Source: Phaeodactylum tricornutum CCAP 1055/1 (Eukaryota > Bacillariophyta > Bacillariophyceae > Surirellales > Neidiaceae). Taken from it: a DNA stretch of 64,000 nucleotides. A program made the translations under genes and the position numbers. Of this stretch, positions 21,234-30,460 are shown piece by piece. The stretch spans positions 1,054,001 through 1,118,000 of the forward strand of contig NC_011671.1 in assembly GCF_000150955.2 (NCBI RefSeq), given 5' to 3'. Every line of letters begins with the position of its first letter. The stretch's first letter is position 1. The notes under the pieces were generated by a model. The model had not been told where the DNA came from, made no database searches, and saw nothing but the letters and a program-made list of their open reading frames with translations.

Positions 21234-24200
21234 ATGACAACAATCCACATTATTGATAGCTGGGCCGATCTTCTTGGAGGAATCACGCTATCGGATTGTC
21301 GCAACGTCACTGACCCATCCTGTGTCGGCGGGGTTGCGAATGTTGCCGCCTTTGCGCGGCACTTGACCCGGAGCGGGGCGAGCGTTACCGACAGTCCGAG
21401 CGGTGGGACTGCGGAAGATATTGAGGAACCGTACATAGTGACGCCGCGGCTCGATCGGTACTCGCCATTCGTGCAAATGCATCCACTTGGATGGAGTGTG
21501 AACCGGTTGATCTTTGTTGAAGTATTGCAATGGAAATTCTTTATCTCGAGTCCCGCCTTGTTGTATTTAAGCAGCACTGCTCGTGGGAGCACTAACGGTA
21601 GCAGCACGATTTCGACGAACTCCTCGTTGATGTCGGATTTGCAAACGGACGAGTTGCCCTTCTTACTGACTAACGTGGCTGTGCCGCCAGAGAACGACTG
21701 GTACCCCTACACAAAGGCGATATACTTTGACGAAACCACGCACCTGGCTTTTTTGTCGGTCGCGGATTCTGACGAGCCCTTAAATGCGCCGCAGATAGAA
21801 TCTGCAACGGGAGCCTTGAATTATATTGCACGTTTGAACAAAGAAAGTGACTGCGATGCATTTGTTGACGATGGGGGTGGAACTGCGGTAGCCCTGGGGA
21901 GTAGCTGGGACAATCGAACCTGTTGGATTCCAGTGGTTGCCTTTGGTGATTCGGAAAATCGATGGAACAATTTCCTATTGGCGATGACTGCATTAGAAAA
22001 CCCTCCGTCTCTAATAATGGATATTGAAGGACACGATGCGCGATTTTTTACACCGCAAAAGTACAACCAAACTTGGGTTTCTAGTTACAAAATGAATTCT
22101 ACGACGTATCGTCAACAAAGCATTGTTCTAGCAGAGGACAGCCGAACAATTGTGAGCGTGACGGCGACAGCCATACCCCTAAATGAGTTGCCCGACGAGT
22201 TCAAAGACAATATCTACACATCCCACGTAACCCGCATGTACGAGTTGGGGCAGGAAGCGGCAAACAAAGACCCAATTGTGGGAACAAGTACTTTCATGCC
22301 AATTGCTAGAATTGACCAGTATAGACGGTGTATGGGTGGTGAATGCGAGATCGGAAATCTCTTTACAGATGCTCTGCGATGGTATTCTAGCGCGGATGTG
22401 GCATTTGTTTCGAGTGGAGGATTGCGAGGCCAAGGATGGCCGGAAGGAGTTGTTCAAATGTCCAATTTATGGGAATCATTGCCGTTTCCGAATACCCTAT
22501 GCTCCGGAACCATGACTGGAGTATCGTTATTCAAGCTGTTCAACTATTCTACTAGTGTTGCAAACTTTGAAGTCAAAGAAACAGTTTCGGGGGGACAGCT
22601 GCTGCAGGTGTCTGGGGCGCGACTTCGATATAATACGAAACTCCCCCAAGGAGCGTCGCGAATGGTTAGGCTGGAGATTTGGGACAAAAACGCCAATCAG
22701 TATGCACCAGTGCAACGCCTCCAATTGTACAAGTTCGCAACCGATAATTTTTTATGCGAAACCAACATACCGTATCCTGAATTGTTGGGGCAAAATTTTT
22801 ACATCGATGGGGAAGTTCCGGGTGTTGTGCGTGACGATTTACATCAAAACATTGTTGCGGACTATCTTACACAATTGAACACAACTTACCAAGCGACTAT
22901 TGAGGGACGACTCATCAATGACACTACTGTTCTGGATGCAATGAATTTGGTACAGATCGAAGGAGGCTGTGGACAAGGAACTTATTGGGTTTTTACGCAA
23001 CAGAGTTGCAAGGTTTGTCCGAATACTGATCAAGTCTATTTTGGAAAGAAAGAGCTTGAATTTGCGAGTGAAAGCGGATCGTCGAAACCTGTTGAGGGGC
23101 GTTTCGAGATACTGAATAATGCGGGTTTCCCTGTATCGGTGGGTCCCAGATCGTTTCCATTCTGGGTGACTTTGACAGTTTTCTTGTGCAATGGTACGAT
23201 CCCAATTGATCCAATTCCAGCAGGTGTAACGCGCGTGTTGCAATCCGGCGAGAAATTGACGGTAGGTTTATCTATCTCGTCTGAGCAACTCGAAGCAGGA
23301 ACAGCGGTTGCGACTGGATCTTTTTCTGTGGTGGATGGCGGGAGCTTTCCTGGATGCATTGGCAATGAAATTTCTTTTGACATTCTCGTTCGTGTGGATC
23401 CCAGTCGGGAACTCAATCAGATAGGAGGAATTCGATGGGTTGGCTGGTCGCTATTCATGGTCCTTGTTTTTTCTGCGATGTTCTTTTACACTTGGGTATG
23501 CCAGCACGAGCGAATTGCAGTTGTCCGTGCTATGCACCGCTTGTTTCTCAACACGGTTTGCCTAGGCATTGTTGTTTTGGGCTCTGTGTTGATTCCAGTG
23601 GGTTTTGACGACGGTGCATTCTCGGAAAACATATGCAACAGCGCGTGTGCTTCAATCCCATGGATCAGCGCAGCAGGGTTGAGTACAATATTTGCAGCTA
23701 TGTATCGCAAGCTGGGATCGATTGTCGGAAAAAATGAAGATGCTCGTGAATTTCGTGGTCGCCGTGTTGTTTTAACATTTGCCGTTTTCTTTGGCCTAAA
23801 TGCGTCGATTCTAGTGCCTTGGAGTATTTTAGCCCCATTGCACTGGGATCGAACGCCACTCGTTCAAGAAGAATGGAAGAGCTACGGTCGTTGTTCAACG
23901 AGCGATACGTCAAGTTTGGCTTTTGTGGTTATGGCCGGTGTTCTGAATGTGTCGGGATTTGTCTTGATATGCCGGTTGGCTTATAAAGCCCAGCAAATAC
24001 AAGATAGAAGGGACCAATTCGACCAGGCCAAAAGCATTTCATTGGCCCTGTACAGCTGGATTCAATTAGCAGTCGTGGGAATTCCTGTTCTCTCTCTGAT
24101 TAGCGCGGAAACCACTCGTGCTCGATATTTTATGATCGTTGCGCTCATCTTCGCCTTGTGTATCTCCATGCTGCTTAGCTTGTTTATTCCGATGCAAATG

Positions 24201-24272
24201 CAGAAAACGATGCAAAGCGTGCGAACATTGAGTTTAGGCAGTCGCTTCCTGAGCTCATTTCGATCTAGATAA
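21234..24272 (+). CDS. Class C (GABA-B-like) receptor with a degenerate 5'-nucleotidase-like ectodomain, copy 2
   Basis: This is a full-length paralogue of the 15.2-18.6 kb receptor on the opposite strand: 1012 residues from the first in-frame ATG, though the frame is open from 21147. Shared features include GGVANVAAFARHL near the N terminus, ECEIGNLFTDALRWYSSADV, VSSGGLRGQGWPEG, GTMTGVSLFKLFNYST, the Cys motif CGQGTYWVFTQQSCKVCPN, and a seven-helix core from about residue 726. That core has IFAAMYRKLG (the WR after helix 3 is lost), VPWSILAPLHWDRTP, and RLAYKAQQIQDRRDQFDQ before helix 6. GNHEF and NDxH are absent here too (VNRLIFVEVL and IMDIEGHD stand at comparable places). The cytosolic tail is only about 25 residues, against about 150 in copy 1. 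No signal peptide is visible, so a leader exon is suspected. Confidence 0.85.
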   Translation: MTTIHIIDSWADLLGGITLSDCRNVTDPSCVGGVANVAAFARHLTRSGASVTDSPSGGTAEDIEEPYIVTPRLDRYSPFVQMHPLGWSVNRLIFVEVLQWKFFISSPALLYLSSTARGSTNGSSTISTNSSLMSDLQTDELPFLLTNVAVPPENDWYPYTKAIYFDETTHLAFLSVADSDEPLNAPQIESATGALNYIARLNKESDCDAFVDDGGGTAVALGSSWDNRTCWIPVVAFGDSENRWNNFLLAMTALENPPSLIMDIEGHDARFFTPQKYNQTWVSSYKMNSTTYRQQSIVLAEDSRTIVSVTATAIPLNELPDEFKDNIYTSHVTRMYELGQEAANKDPIVGTSTFMPIARIDQYRRCMGGECEIGNLFTDALRWYSSADVAFVSSGGLRGQGWPEGVVQMSNLWESLPFPNTLCSGTMTGVSLFKLFNYSTSVANFEVKETVSGGQLLQVSGARLRYNTKLPQGASRMVRLEIWDKNANQYAPVQRLQLYKFATDNFLCETNIPYPELLGQNFYIDGEVPGVVRDDLHQNIVADYLTQLNTTYQATIEGRLINDTTVLDAMNLVQIEGGCGQGTYWVFTQQSCKVCPNTDQVYFGKKELEFASESGSSKPVEGRFEILNNAGFPVSVGPRSFPFWVTLTVFLCNGTIPIDPIPAGVTRVLQSGEKLTVGLSISSEQLEAGTAVATGSFSVVDGGSFPGCIGNEISFDILVRVDPSRELNQIGGIRWVGWSLFMVLVFSAMFFYTWVCQHERIAVVRAMHRLFLNTVCLGIVVLGSVLIPVGFDDGAFSENICNSACASIPWISAAGLSTIFAAMYRKLGSIVGKNEDAREFRGRRVVLTFAVFFGLNASILVPWSILAPLHWDRTPLVQEEWKSYGRCSTSDTSSLAFVVMAGVLNVSGFVLICRLAYKAQQIQDRRDQFDQAKSISLALYSWIQLAVVGIPVLSLISAETTRARYFMIVALIFALCISMLLSLFIPMQMQKTMQSVRTLSLGSRFLSSFRSR

Positions 24273-25101
24273 TCTGCGACGACACAAGGAGGCGGGAAAC
24301 TCAACACACAGCATTAAGAATCAAACCGGTTTTACATACCTTCCTTCCGTGCATTGGGGCAACAACCTCGGAGCCGATTCGAATTAGATGACATAAGCGG
24401 CACCGTGGACGACGCAGTCATTCTGCAGTGTCCGGACCAAGTGCGATCAATTTTCGGACATGAGGTTCGCCCGTTGCAAGATACGCCAAATCGCGTTCGA
24501 GATGCCTGAAGGAAACGCGACCATAGTTTATTGTAAGCTTTCACTTTTAAGTCATTCCCATTGTCAGAATTTCACTTTCAATTCGATTCATTTATGGACC
24601 TTATTTATTAATGTAACCGTAAGTTAGAAAAAGGCAAGAACCGGGAATATGTAGATTTAATACCTGTCTGAAATTGCCTGAGCAATGTTGAGCAACGATT
24701 TCATTGGTTAGTGTCAATGAAATATGAACGAGAACCAAAGTATATGCATTTCGACTGACTGTGACAATGCAATAATATACAGTTAACTGCAATTACAGCA
24801 TTTCCTGTAACCACAAAACTAGCCCCAACTACTCCACTTTCAAAAACGCCCAGCTTTTCCTGGCGAACAGAGCCCGACGACAGCAATTCGCCACATTGTG
24901 CGACTGTGGCTTCGGGAGCAAGAGACTTCAACTCTTCAACTTCCTTGCTGCACTAATTAGGAGCGGAAGAGTCCGTAATTCGTAAAAAGTTGCAACACGA
25001 ATGAGTACCGTCCTTGTCTAGTATTCCCCAGCTAAACCGAAAAAAGGGCATAGAACCGATTCAAAAGTGCACGAAATAGATAAAAGATAAAGAGGAACAG
25101 G
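24273..25101. other. Intergenic with one doubtful exon-like frame
   Basis: TGACTGTGA lies at 24756-24764. On the minus strand an acceptor-like TTAG at about 24953 opens a frame reading CSKEVEELKSLAPEATVAQC and then GELLSSGSVRQEKLGVFESG, running to about 24705. It looks coding but has no start or partner exon that I can find, so it could be a relic. Nothing else was recognised. Confidence 0.35.
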
Positions 25102-27798
25102 ATGGTTGTAACAGTCGTGTTCGGCATCTTTAGAGCAGCGTTCGGCTTAATACTTCGACCCTTTCGAAAGCATGATGAAAGTGACGTTGCAATTCCTGAA
25201 GAACTCCGTTTCGAAAACGCGGTAGAAGCCACACAGGAAGCAATTAATCACTCGATACCCCAGGCTTTGAATCAAGTGACATCGCAAGGGCTCAATCAGG
25301 CGCCACAGATCATTGGGAATGCGCAGTACGTCAGCAAGCACGAGTTATATTATCGAGTCGCTTGAATACCGATATGTCCTCTAACTTGTTTTGTTTGGTG
25401 CTTCAGTATCCATACAGTGGTCCAAGAAATGGCGTTACAGGCTGCTCAACACGCTGCGGTGTCGATTTCGACAGCGACGACTACAGCAGTGGGTGCGGCA
25501 GCCACATCTGCTGGTATTTTTGGCTCTGTCACTGGAGCCATCGCGGGAGCTTCAACAGGCATACAGGTGGGTGTTTTTACTGGGATTGTTGCGATGGTTG
25601 CGATATCTACTTCCACTGGTGTTGTGATATCAAACAAGAGGGCTAGCACCCCTGTCCACTCTTTTGACAATTCTTCAGCCATGAGGTTCCCCACGGCGTC
25701 TCCAAGTCAACTTATACCGAGCACCGCGACAATCGCAGTCTGTAGCAATACCTTCGAGAGAAAACGTGGTCAATTCGCAATCGATGTCCCTGGTTTACTT
25801 GTAAATTCGATTAATGCTGAGGATATCCTGTTTCTCGAGACGCGGATTGTCAATATATACAATGAAGTTTCCGGTCGTTGCCGTGAGCTTTATGAGCGAC
25901 AGCTACTTGATGCAAAACTGATATCGTGGAAAACAGAGGAAGGCGTCTTTAGAAATTTTACAATCATGTCCTGGGATGCCCGCGTGAGGTGTACGGGATG
26001 CTTCGACATTGAACCACTGTTTTTTTCATGGATAGAGAGATACGATGTCCGAAAACTTGTTGATAGAGCTACAACAGAAAAAATACCTATATCTTACGAC
26101 AAGTTTTCGCAGCGAGCGATAGCAGAAGTAAAGAGCGTGATTAATTTTGATGACACAGGCCATGCCGACGGATTATTTGACGAACCGTCTCAAATGCCTA
26201 CAACTTACCCAACTGAGGCAAGTGAGCAGGTGCTTATCGCAACAACGCCATCCTCAAATCCGTTGTCGACTACTTCCATGTTTCCGTCTACGCCTTCTAG
26301 CATTCCCACATCAGTGCCGTCGGTTCTCCCGTCCTTGAGGCCTTCAAGGGTACCGTCGACGAGCCCTTCAACAGAATCCTCGTTTGCTCCTTCTAGCATT
26401 CCCACATCAACGCCGTCGGTTCTCCTGTCCTTAGAGCCTTCAAAGGCACCGTCGACGAGCCCTTCAATAGAACCCTCCTTTGCTCCTTCAAGCATTCCCA
26501 CATCAACACCGTCGGCTCTCCCGTCCTTGGAGCCTTCGAGGGCACCGTCGACGAGCCCTTCAACAGAATCCTCTTTTGCTCCTTCAAGCATTCCCACATC
26601 AACACCGTCGGCTCTCCCGTCCTTGGAGCCTTCGAGGGCACCGTCGACGAGCCCTTCAACAGAACCCTCCTTTGCTCCTTCAAGCATTCCCACATCAACA
26701 CCGTCGGCTCTCCCGTCCTTGGAGCCTTCGAGGGCACCGTCGACGAGCCCTTCAACAGAATCCTCTTTTGCTCCTTCTAGCATTCCCACATCAACACCGT
26801 CGGCTCTCCCGTCCTTGGAGCCTTCAAAGGCACCGTCGACGAGCCCTTCAACATCGCTTTCTGCTTTGCCATCAACAGATCCATCATCAATACTGTCTTC
26901 AGTACCCTCGGGTGAACCTTCGACTGCAATCTCACTTGTGTGGACAGCCCAAGATACCACAATCGACAATGCTTGGTACGGTATCGCCTACGGCAACAAT
27001 ACCTTTGTTGCCATTTCTGATTACGGCGCCGGTAGCATGATCAAATCCAGCATGGATGGAAATGGCTGGGTAACTCAAGCAAGTACATTGCAAAATGAGT
27101 GGCTTGCTGTCACTTACGGCAATGGAATCTTTGTAGCGGTTGGAGATCAGAGTGTGGTGACCAGTCCTGACAGCCAAACGTGGACAAATCGGGTGAGTCC
27201 AGCGCCTCTTCAATGGACCTCTGTTACGTATGGTATGAACACCTTTGTTGCGGTTTCCAATTCTGGCGACGGAAACCGTGTCATGACCAGCCCCGATGGC
27301 GATATCTGGACAAGTCGCGAGAGTGCATCAAACAACTGGTGGAGTAGTGTCGCCTTTGGAATGGGGACATTTGTTGCAGTTGCTAAAACTGGGTTTGGGA
27401 ACAGAGTCATGACTAGCACTAACGGCATTGACTGGGAAAGTCAAACAAGTGTACCAAATCATGAATGGAATTGCGTCACCTATGGTGGTGACCTGTTTGT
27501 CGCAGTTGCAACAAACCGTATAATGACAAGCCCTGATAGCGTATCTTGGACACTTCGAACAAGCCCAAACTTCAAAGCCTGGTCTAGTGTCACGTACGGT
27601 GATGGAGTGTTTGTGGCTGTTGCTGAAGCCCTTGGTGACGAAGCGATGTACAGTCGTGACGGCATTAATTGGAGGACGGGATCGACAGCAAAAGGTTATG
27701 CTTGGTCTAGTGTGACATTTGGCGACGGAATGTTTGTCGCGGTTTCTTCCACCGAGGCAATGGATAACGTCATGACGGGGATGGAAAGTTCGGGTTGA
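25102..27798 (+). CDS. Membrane-anchored P/S/T-repeat protein with seven-bladed Asp-box-like propeller
   Basis: Exons 25102-25325 and 25407-27798 join in frame (donor GTACGT, acceptor CTTCAG) to 871 residues. Order: a short hydrophobic start ([17 protein letters not shown]); an amphipathic linker; a long Ala/Gly/Ser/Thr hydrophobic segment (from [20 protein letters not shown] to about VVISNK), probably a membrane anchor; a domain of about 150 residues with Cys pairs ([19 protein letters not shown]); six 32-residue P/S/T units; then seven repeats of about 45 residues with W--V-YG-G-FVAV and S-D---W. The last pattern resembles Asp-box (BNR) beta-propeller blades. I infer an extracellular adhesive or carbohydrate-binding head on a glycosylated stalk. 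No enzyme residues are evident. A decayed relative lies at about 33.2-34.5 kb. Confidence 0.8.
26292..26856 (+). repeat. 96-bp coding minisatellite, about six units
   Basis: Each unit encodes 32 residues ([20 protein letters not shown] and then [11 protein letters not shown]). Units 3 to 5 are almost identical in DNA, while the first and last have diverged, as expected from recent unequal exchange or slippage in the centre. The repeat lacks stops on the opposite strand as well, which produces a misleading antisense frame. Confidence 0.9.
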
Positions 27799-28063
27799 AT
27801 GCAGCGCTAGCAAGCTTGTGCAGTTTTGTCCACTGCGGCAAGACCAGATTTGATGATATGCCAGCATGTACTCATTGTGAAAATTGACTTTGCTTGTTCT
27901 CGGTCGTCGCGTGACCTTACAAGACCCAGCTGGGAGAGTCACCTCCTTACAGTGAGAATCACAGATATGTCTACTTAGATTTAGAGTATTGTTTACTGTT
28001 GTTTTCGTCTGATGCCACTCTTTGTGCATCGGTGCACCCACCACAAAGCCAAACTAGATTATG

Positions 28064-28816
28064 TCACAAATCAGAAAGTGTCACCTGCAACACTGACGAC
28101 GCCGTCATTTCTACCAGGCCCTGATCCAGTGTTAACAATTCACGAGCATCAGGTTCGGCCGTGGCCAGACACGTTAAAATGTCGTCTACAGAATTGACAC
28201 TACACCGCGTCCAAGAGACCTCCAAAGGCAACGCGACAATGTGAAAGCCACCCGAGAGCTCTTCGGTGGCCTGTGACAAAAAGAGCCCCAATCTTTCCAG
28301 AGCATGTTGGATTAGATCGTGATCAGCCATCGCAACTCGGTCGTCGGTTCCATCCGAAGGTCCCATGTACACAGCGATACGAAAGCTTGGATCGACAGCC
28401 ATGGCAAATGTGGTCCATTGCTCCGCCGTCAAGGGAGGCTCCAGCGCTTGACTCGATTGATCCTCCTCGTCAGCCTTTTCGTGCCGCACTTGTAGACCAG
28501 CCATGACGTATGATGGCACACCGCTTTTCACTAGAACGTCCAGCGTGGGCCTAATTTGTATCCGCTGACCTTGCAAATCTCTTTTCGGGTTCGTCAAACC
28601 AGGGCTATTCGGCACTACAACCAAGTCGTTTCCCGAGTCATCGAGCGTCCATCGCCGGATCCCTTTAATGTATGATTCTGGTAGTAGCTGTGTCCCGGCA
28701 CCTGGTATCCCAACGATTCGGTAGCTGTTCTGGACAAGACCAAAAGAGCGAGATACGCAGGCCTTCGCCAGGACGACACTGAGAAGCAGGTAGTATCGAA
28801 AGGATCCGGTACCCAT
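28064..28816 (-). CDS. Hypothetical secreted or plastid-targeted protein
   Basis: The preferred start at 28816 gives a signal peptide (MGTGSFRYYLLLSVVLAKAC, then VSRSFGLVQ). Upstream codons are open to an ATG at 28912 but would bury this signal. The mature part (about 220 residues) begins RIVGIPGAGTQLLPESYIKG and contains GLQVRHEKADEEDQSSQAL and FRIAVYMGPSDGTDDR. I do not recognise the family, and no catalytic motif is visible. The SF motif could serve as a plastid cleavage site. It is single-exon, and its 3' end lies 265 bp from the propeller gene (convergent). Confidence 0.65.
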   Translation of the reverse strand: MGTGSFRYYLLLSVVLAKACVSRSFGLVQNSYRIVGIPGAGTQLLPESYIKGIRRWTLDDSGNDLVVVPNSPGLTNPKRDLQGQRIQIRPTLDVLVKSGVPSYVMAGLQVRHEKADEEDQSSQALEPPLTAEQWTTFAMAVDPSFRIAVYMGPSDGTDDRVAMADHDLIQHALERLGLFLSQATEELSGGFHIVALPLEVSWTRCSVNSVDDILTCLATAEPDARELLTLDQGLVEMTASSVLQVTLSDL

Positions 28817-29037
28817 GTGGTGGCGGGTAGGCGGGGAACACAGCTCGATGAAGGTAGAAGTTCTTACAAATGCGAAGACAGATGACTGAAGGGACAGTGA
28901 GCAACCTCGCAAAGTGCTGACAGTGAAGCCTCAGCCAGTACCGACTCGTCCCCAACGTTTTCTCACCATTGGTGTCGAGGCTTCACGTATCATGATGGTT
29001 TTGTCACACTATTTATTGATTGTGAAGGTTAGAAAAA

Positions 29038-29809
29038 GAGGAAATTCCCTATCAGGGCGACGCCTAGCCCGCAATTCCCCTATCCGGGCCAAATCTGATT
29101 TTTTTTTAAGTAATATTTTTTGAGCGCGAAGTACCTCTTAAGTAACAAAACCATTTAGCATTTTTTCCATTATATTTGTCTATGATCGTGTAGAGTATAA
29201 TCCTCGTGCATTGGCATCAATAGGTGTCGGTGGTAAAAATCAATGTTTCCCATCCATTTGTTGCCTTTGAAGCAGTTTGCTTGAAACTTGCTACCAACTC
29301 CTACGTGGTACAATTGCACAAAGATGCATGAGGGGTGTTGCGATTGCAGGGACGCCAAAGCCTGGAACACTGCCGGTTGCAAACAACACCGTCCTCCACC
29401 AGCGCTATTTTCGAATGACGCCACGCATTACCCGGGCAATCCTTTTGAAGCCGTCCACGCCAGCCGCCGCGGATACACACTGCCGCCTTGGCCGTTGTGG
29501 TCGGAGCCGCCGTACACGCCCTTTTCAATGCCGTCAAGTGCGCCGGGATTGGCGCCGATCCTGTACAGTGGAGACAACGATGGGCCGTTGAGGTGGTCAA
29601 CATTGCCAACGGCGTTGTGCATCCCAAAGATTACGCCCTCATCCAACCCAAGGAGCGTCACGATCATAGACAAATATAATGGAAAAATGCTAAATGGTTG
29701 TGTTACTTAATAGGTACTTCGCGCTCAAAAAATATTACTTATAAAAACTCGGATTTGGCCCGGATAGGGGAATTGCGGGCTAGGCGTCGCCCGGATAGGG
29801 AATTTCCTC
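29038..29809. mobile_element. Non-autonomous Mutator-like element (MITE) with 9-bp target duplication
   Basis: Terminal inverted repeats are 29038-29190 and 29659-29809 (about 152 bp, over 90% alike by eye). Both start GAGGAAATTCCCTATC and contain CGACGCCTAGCCCGCAATTC. The element is flanked by TTAGAAAAA at 29029-29037 and 29810-29818, an exact 9-bp direct repeat. Long inverted repeats with an 8-11 bp duplication are the Mutator (MULE) signature. The GC-rich core (29191-29658) encodes nothing recognisable, so a transposase would have to act in trans. The near-intact termini and perfect duplication point to a recent insertion. Confidence 0.88.
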
Positions 29810-30098
29810 TTAGAAAAATCTGAAAAGGGGGATGCGGTACGGATGCAGGGACGGACGCGTAGCTTCGGCAAACAGAAATTGACTGTGAGAGATTTCCGCG
29901 TGACCAATTTTTTACGCGATAGAGAGCGAAAGCCAACCATGAGCGCTGACTGCGAGACTACCAACGGAGAATAGAATTTCTACTGATTGTGAATTCAACA
30001 AATTCCTACCTCAGTTGTCTCAACAATCTTCCACTTGCGGCCAAACGAAATTCACTCAATAGAACGCAAACGTCCTACAGCTACAACGCAATATCAGT

Positions 30099-30460
30099 AT
30101 GGCGGATCTTGGAGCGCAACTGAACCAGCTATCGCCTGAACAGCGTCAAGCCATCATGGTGCGGGCAAAGCAGGAAGCTGATCAGCAAGTTATGCAAGAG
30201 ATGATGAAAAAGATGGTGACGGCTTGCTACGACAAGTGCGCAGGGACGTCGGTATGTAGTTACAAGGAATAAAACTCGTTTTACCGGAGATTTTCGCAAG
30301 AGACTCTCATTCCTCCACGTTTGTTGCTGGTATCGACGCTTCCCAGGGCGACAAACTCGACAACCGTGAACAGGCATGCCTCGCCATGTGTCAGGACAAG
30401 TATTTGGAGACGCGACAGCACGTACAAGAAGCTCTCTCGAAGCGTCAAAACGCCATGTAG
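30099..30460 (+). CDS. Small TIM chaperone, Tim8/Tim13 family (two exons)
   Basis: Exons 30099-30251 and 30347-30460 (GTATGT donor, CCCAG acceptor, 95-nt intron) give 88 residues. The protein shows the twin CX3C signature: CYDKC in exon 1 and CLAMC in exon 2, spaced as in small TIMs, with MMKKMVTACYDKCAGTSGDK reading through the junction and DKYLETRQHVQEAL at the C terminus. These hexameric chaperones carry hydrophobic precursors across the mitochondrial intermembrane space to the inner membrane. Its 88 residues match the family's 80-100. Assignment between Tim8 and Tim13 is uncertain. TGACTGTGA sits 219 bp upstream. Confidence 0.9.

Noticed and set aside
26205-26969. 254-codon minus-strand frame across the propeller gene stalk (Glu/Asp/Gly-rich repeats)
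   Set aside because: It is the stop-free complement of the 96-bp repeat. The plus strand continues into a well-formed propeller and a spliced exon, so the antisense frame is a composition artefact.
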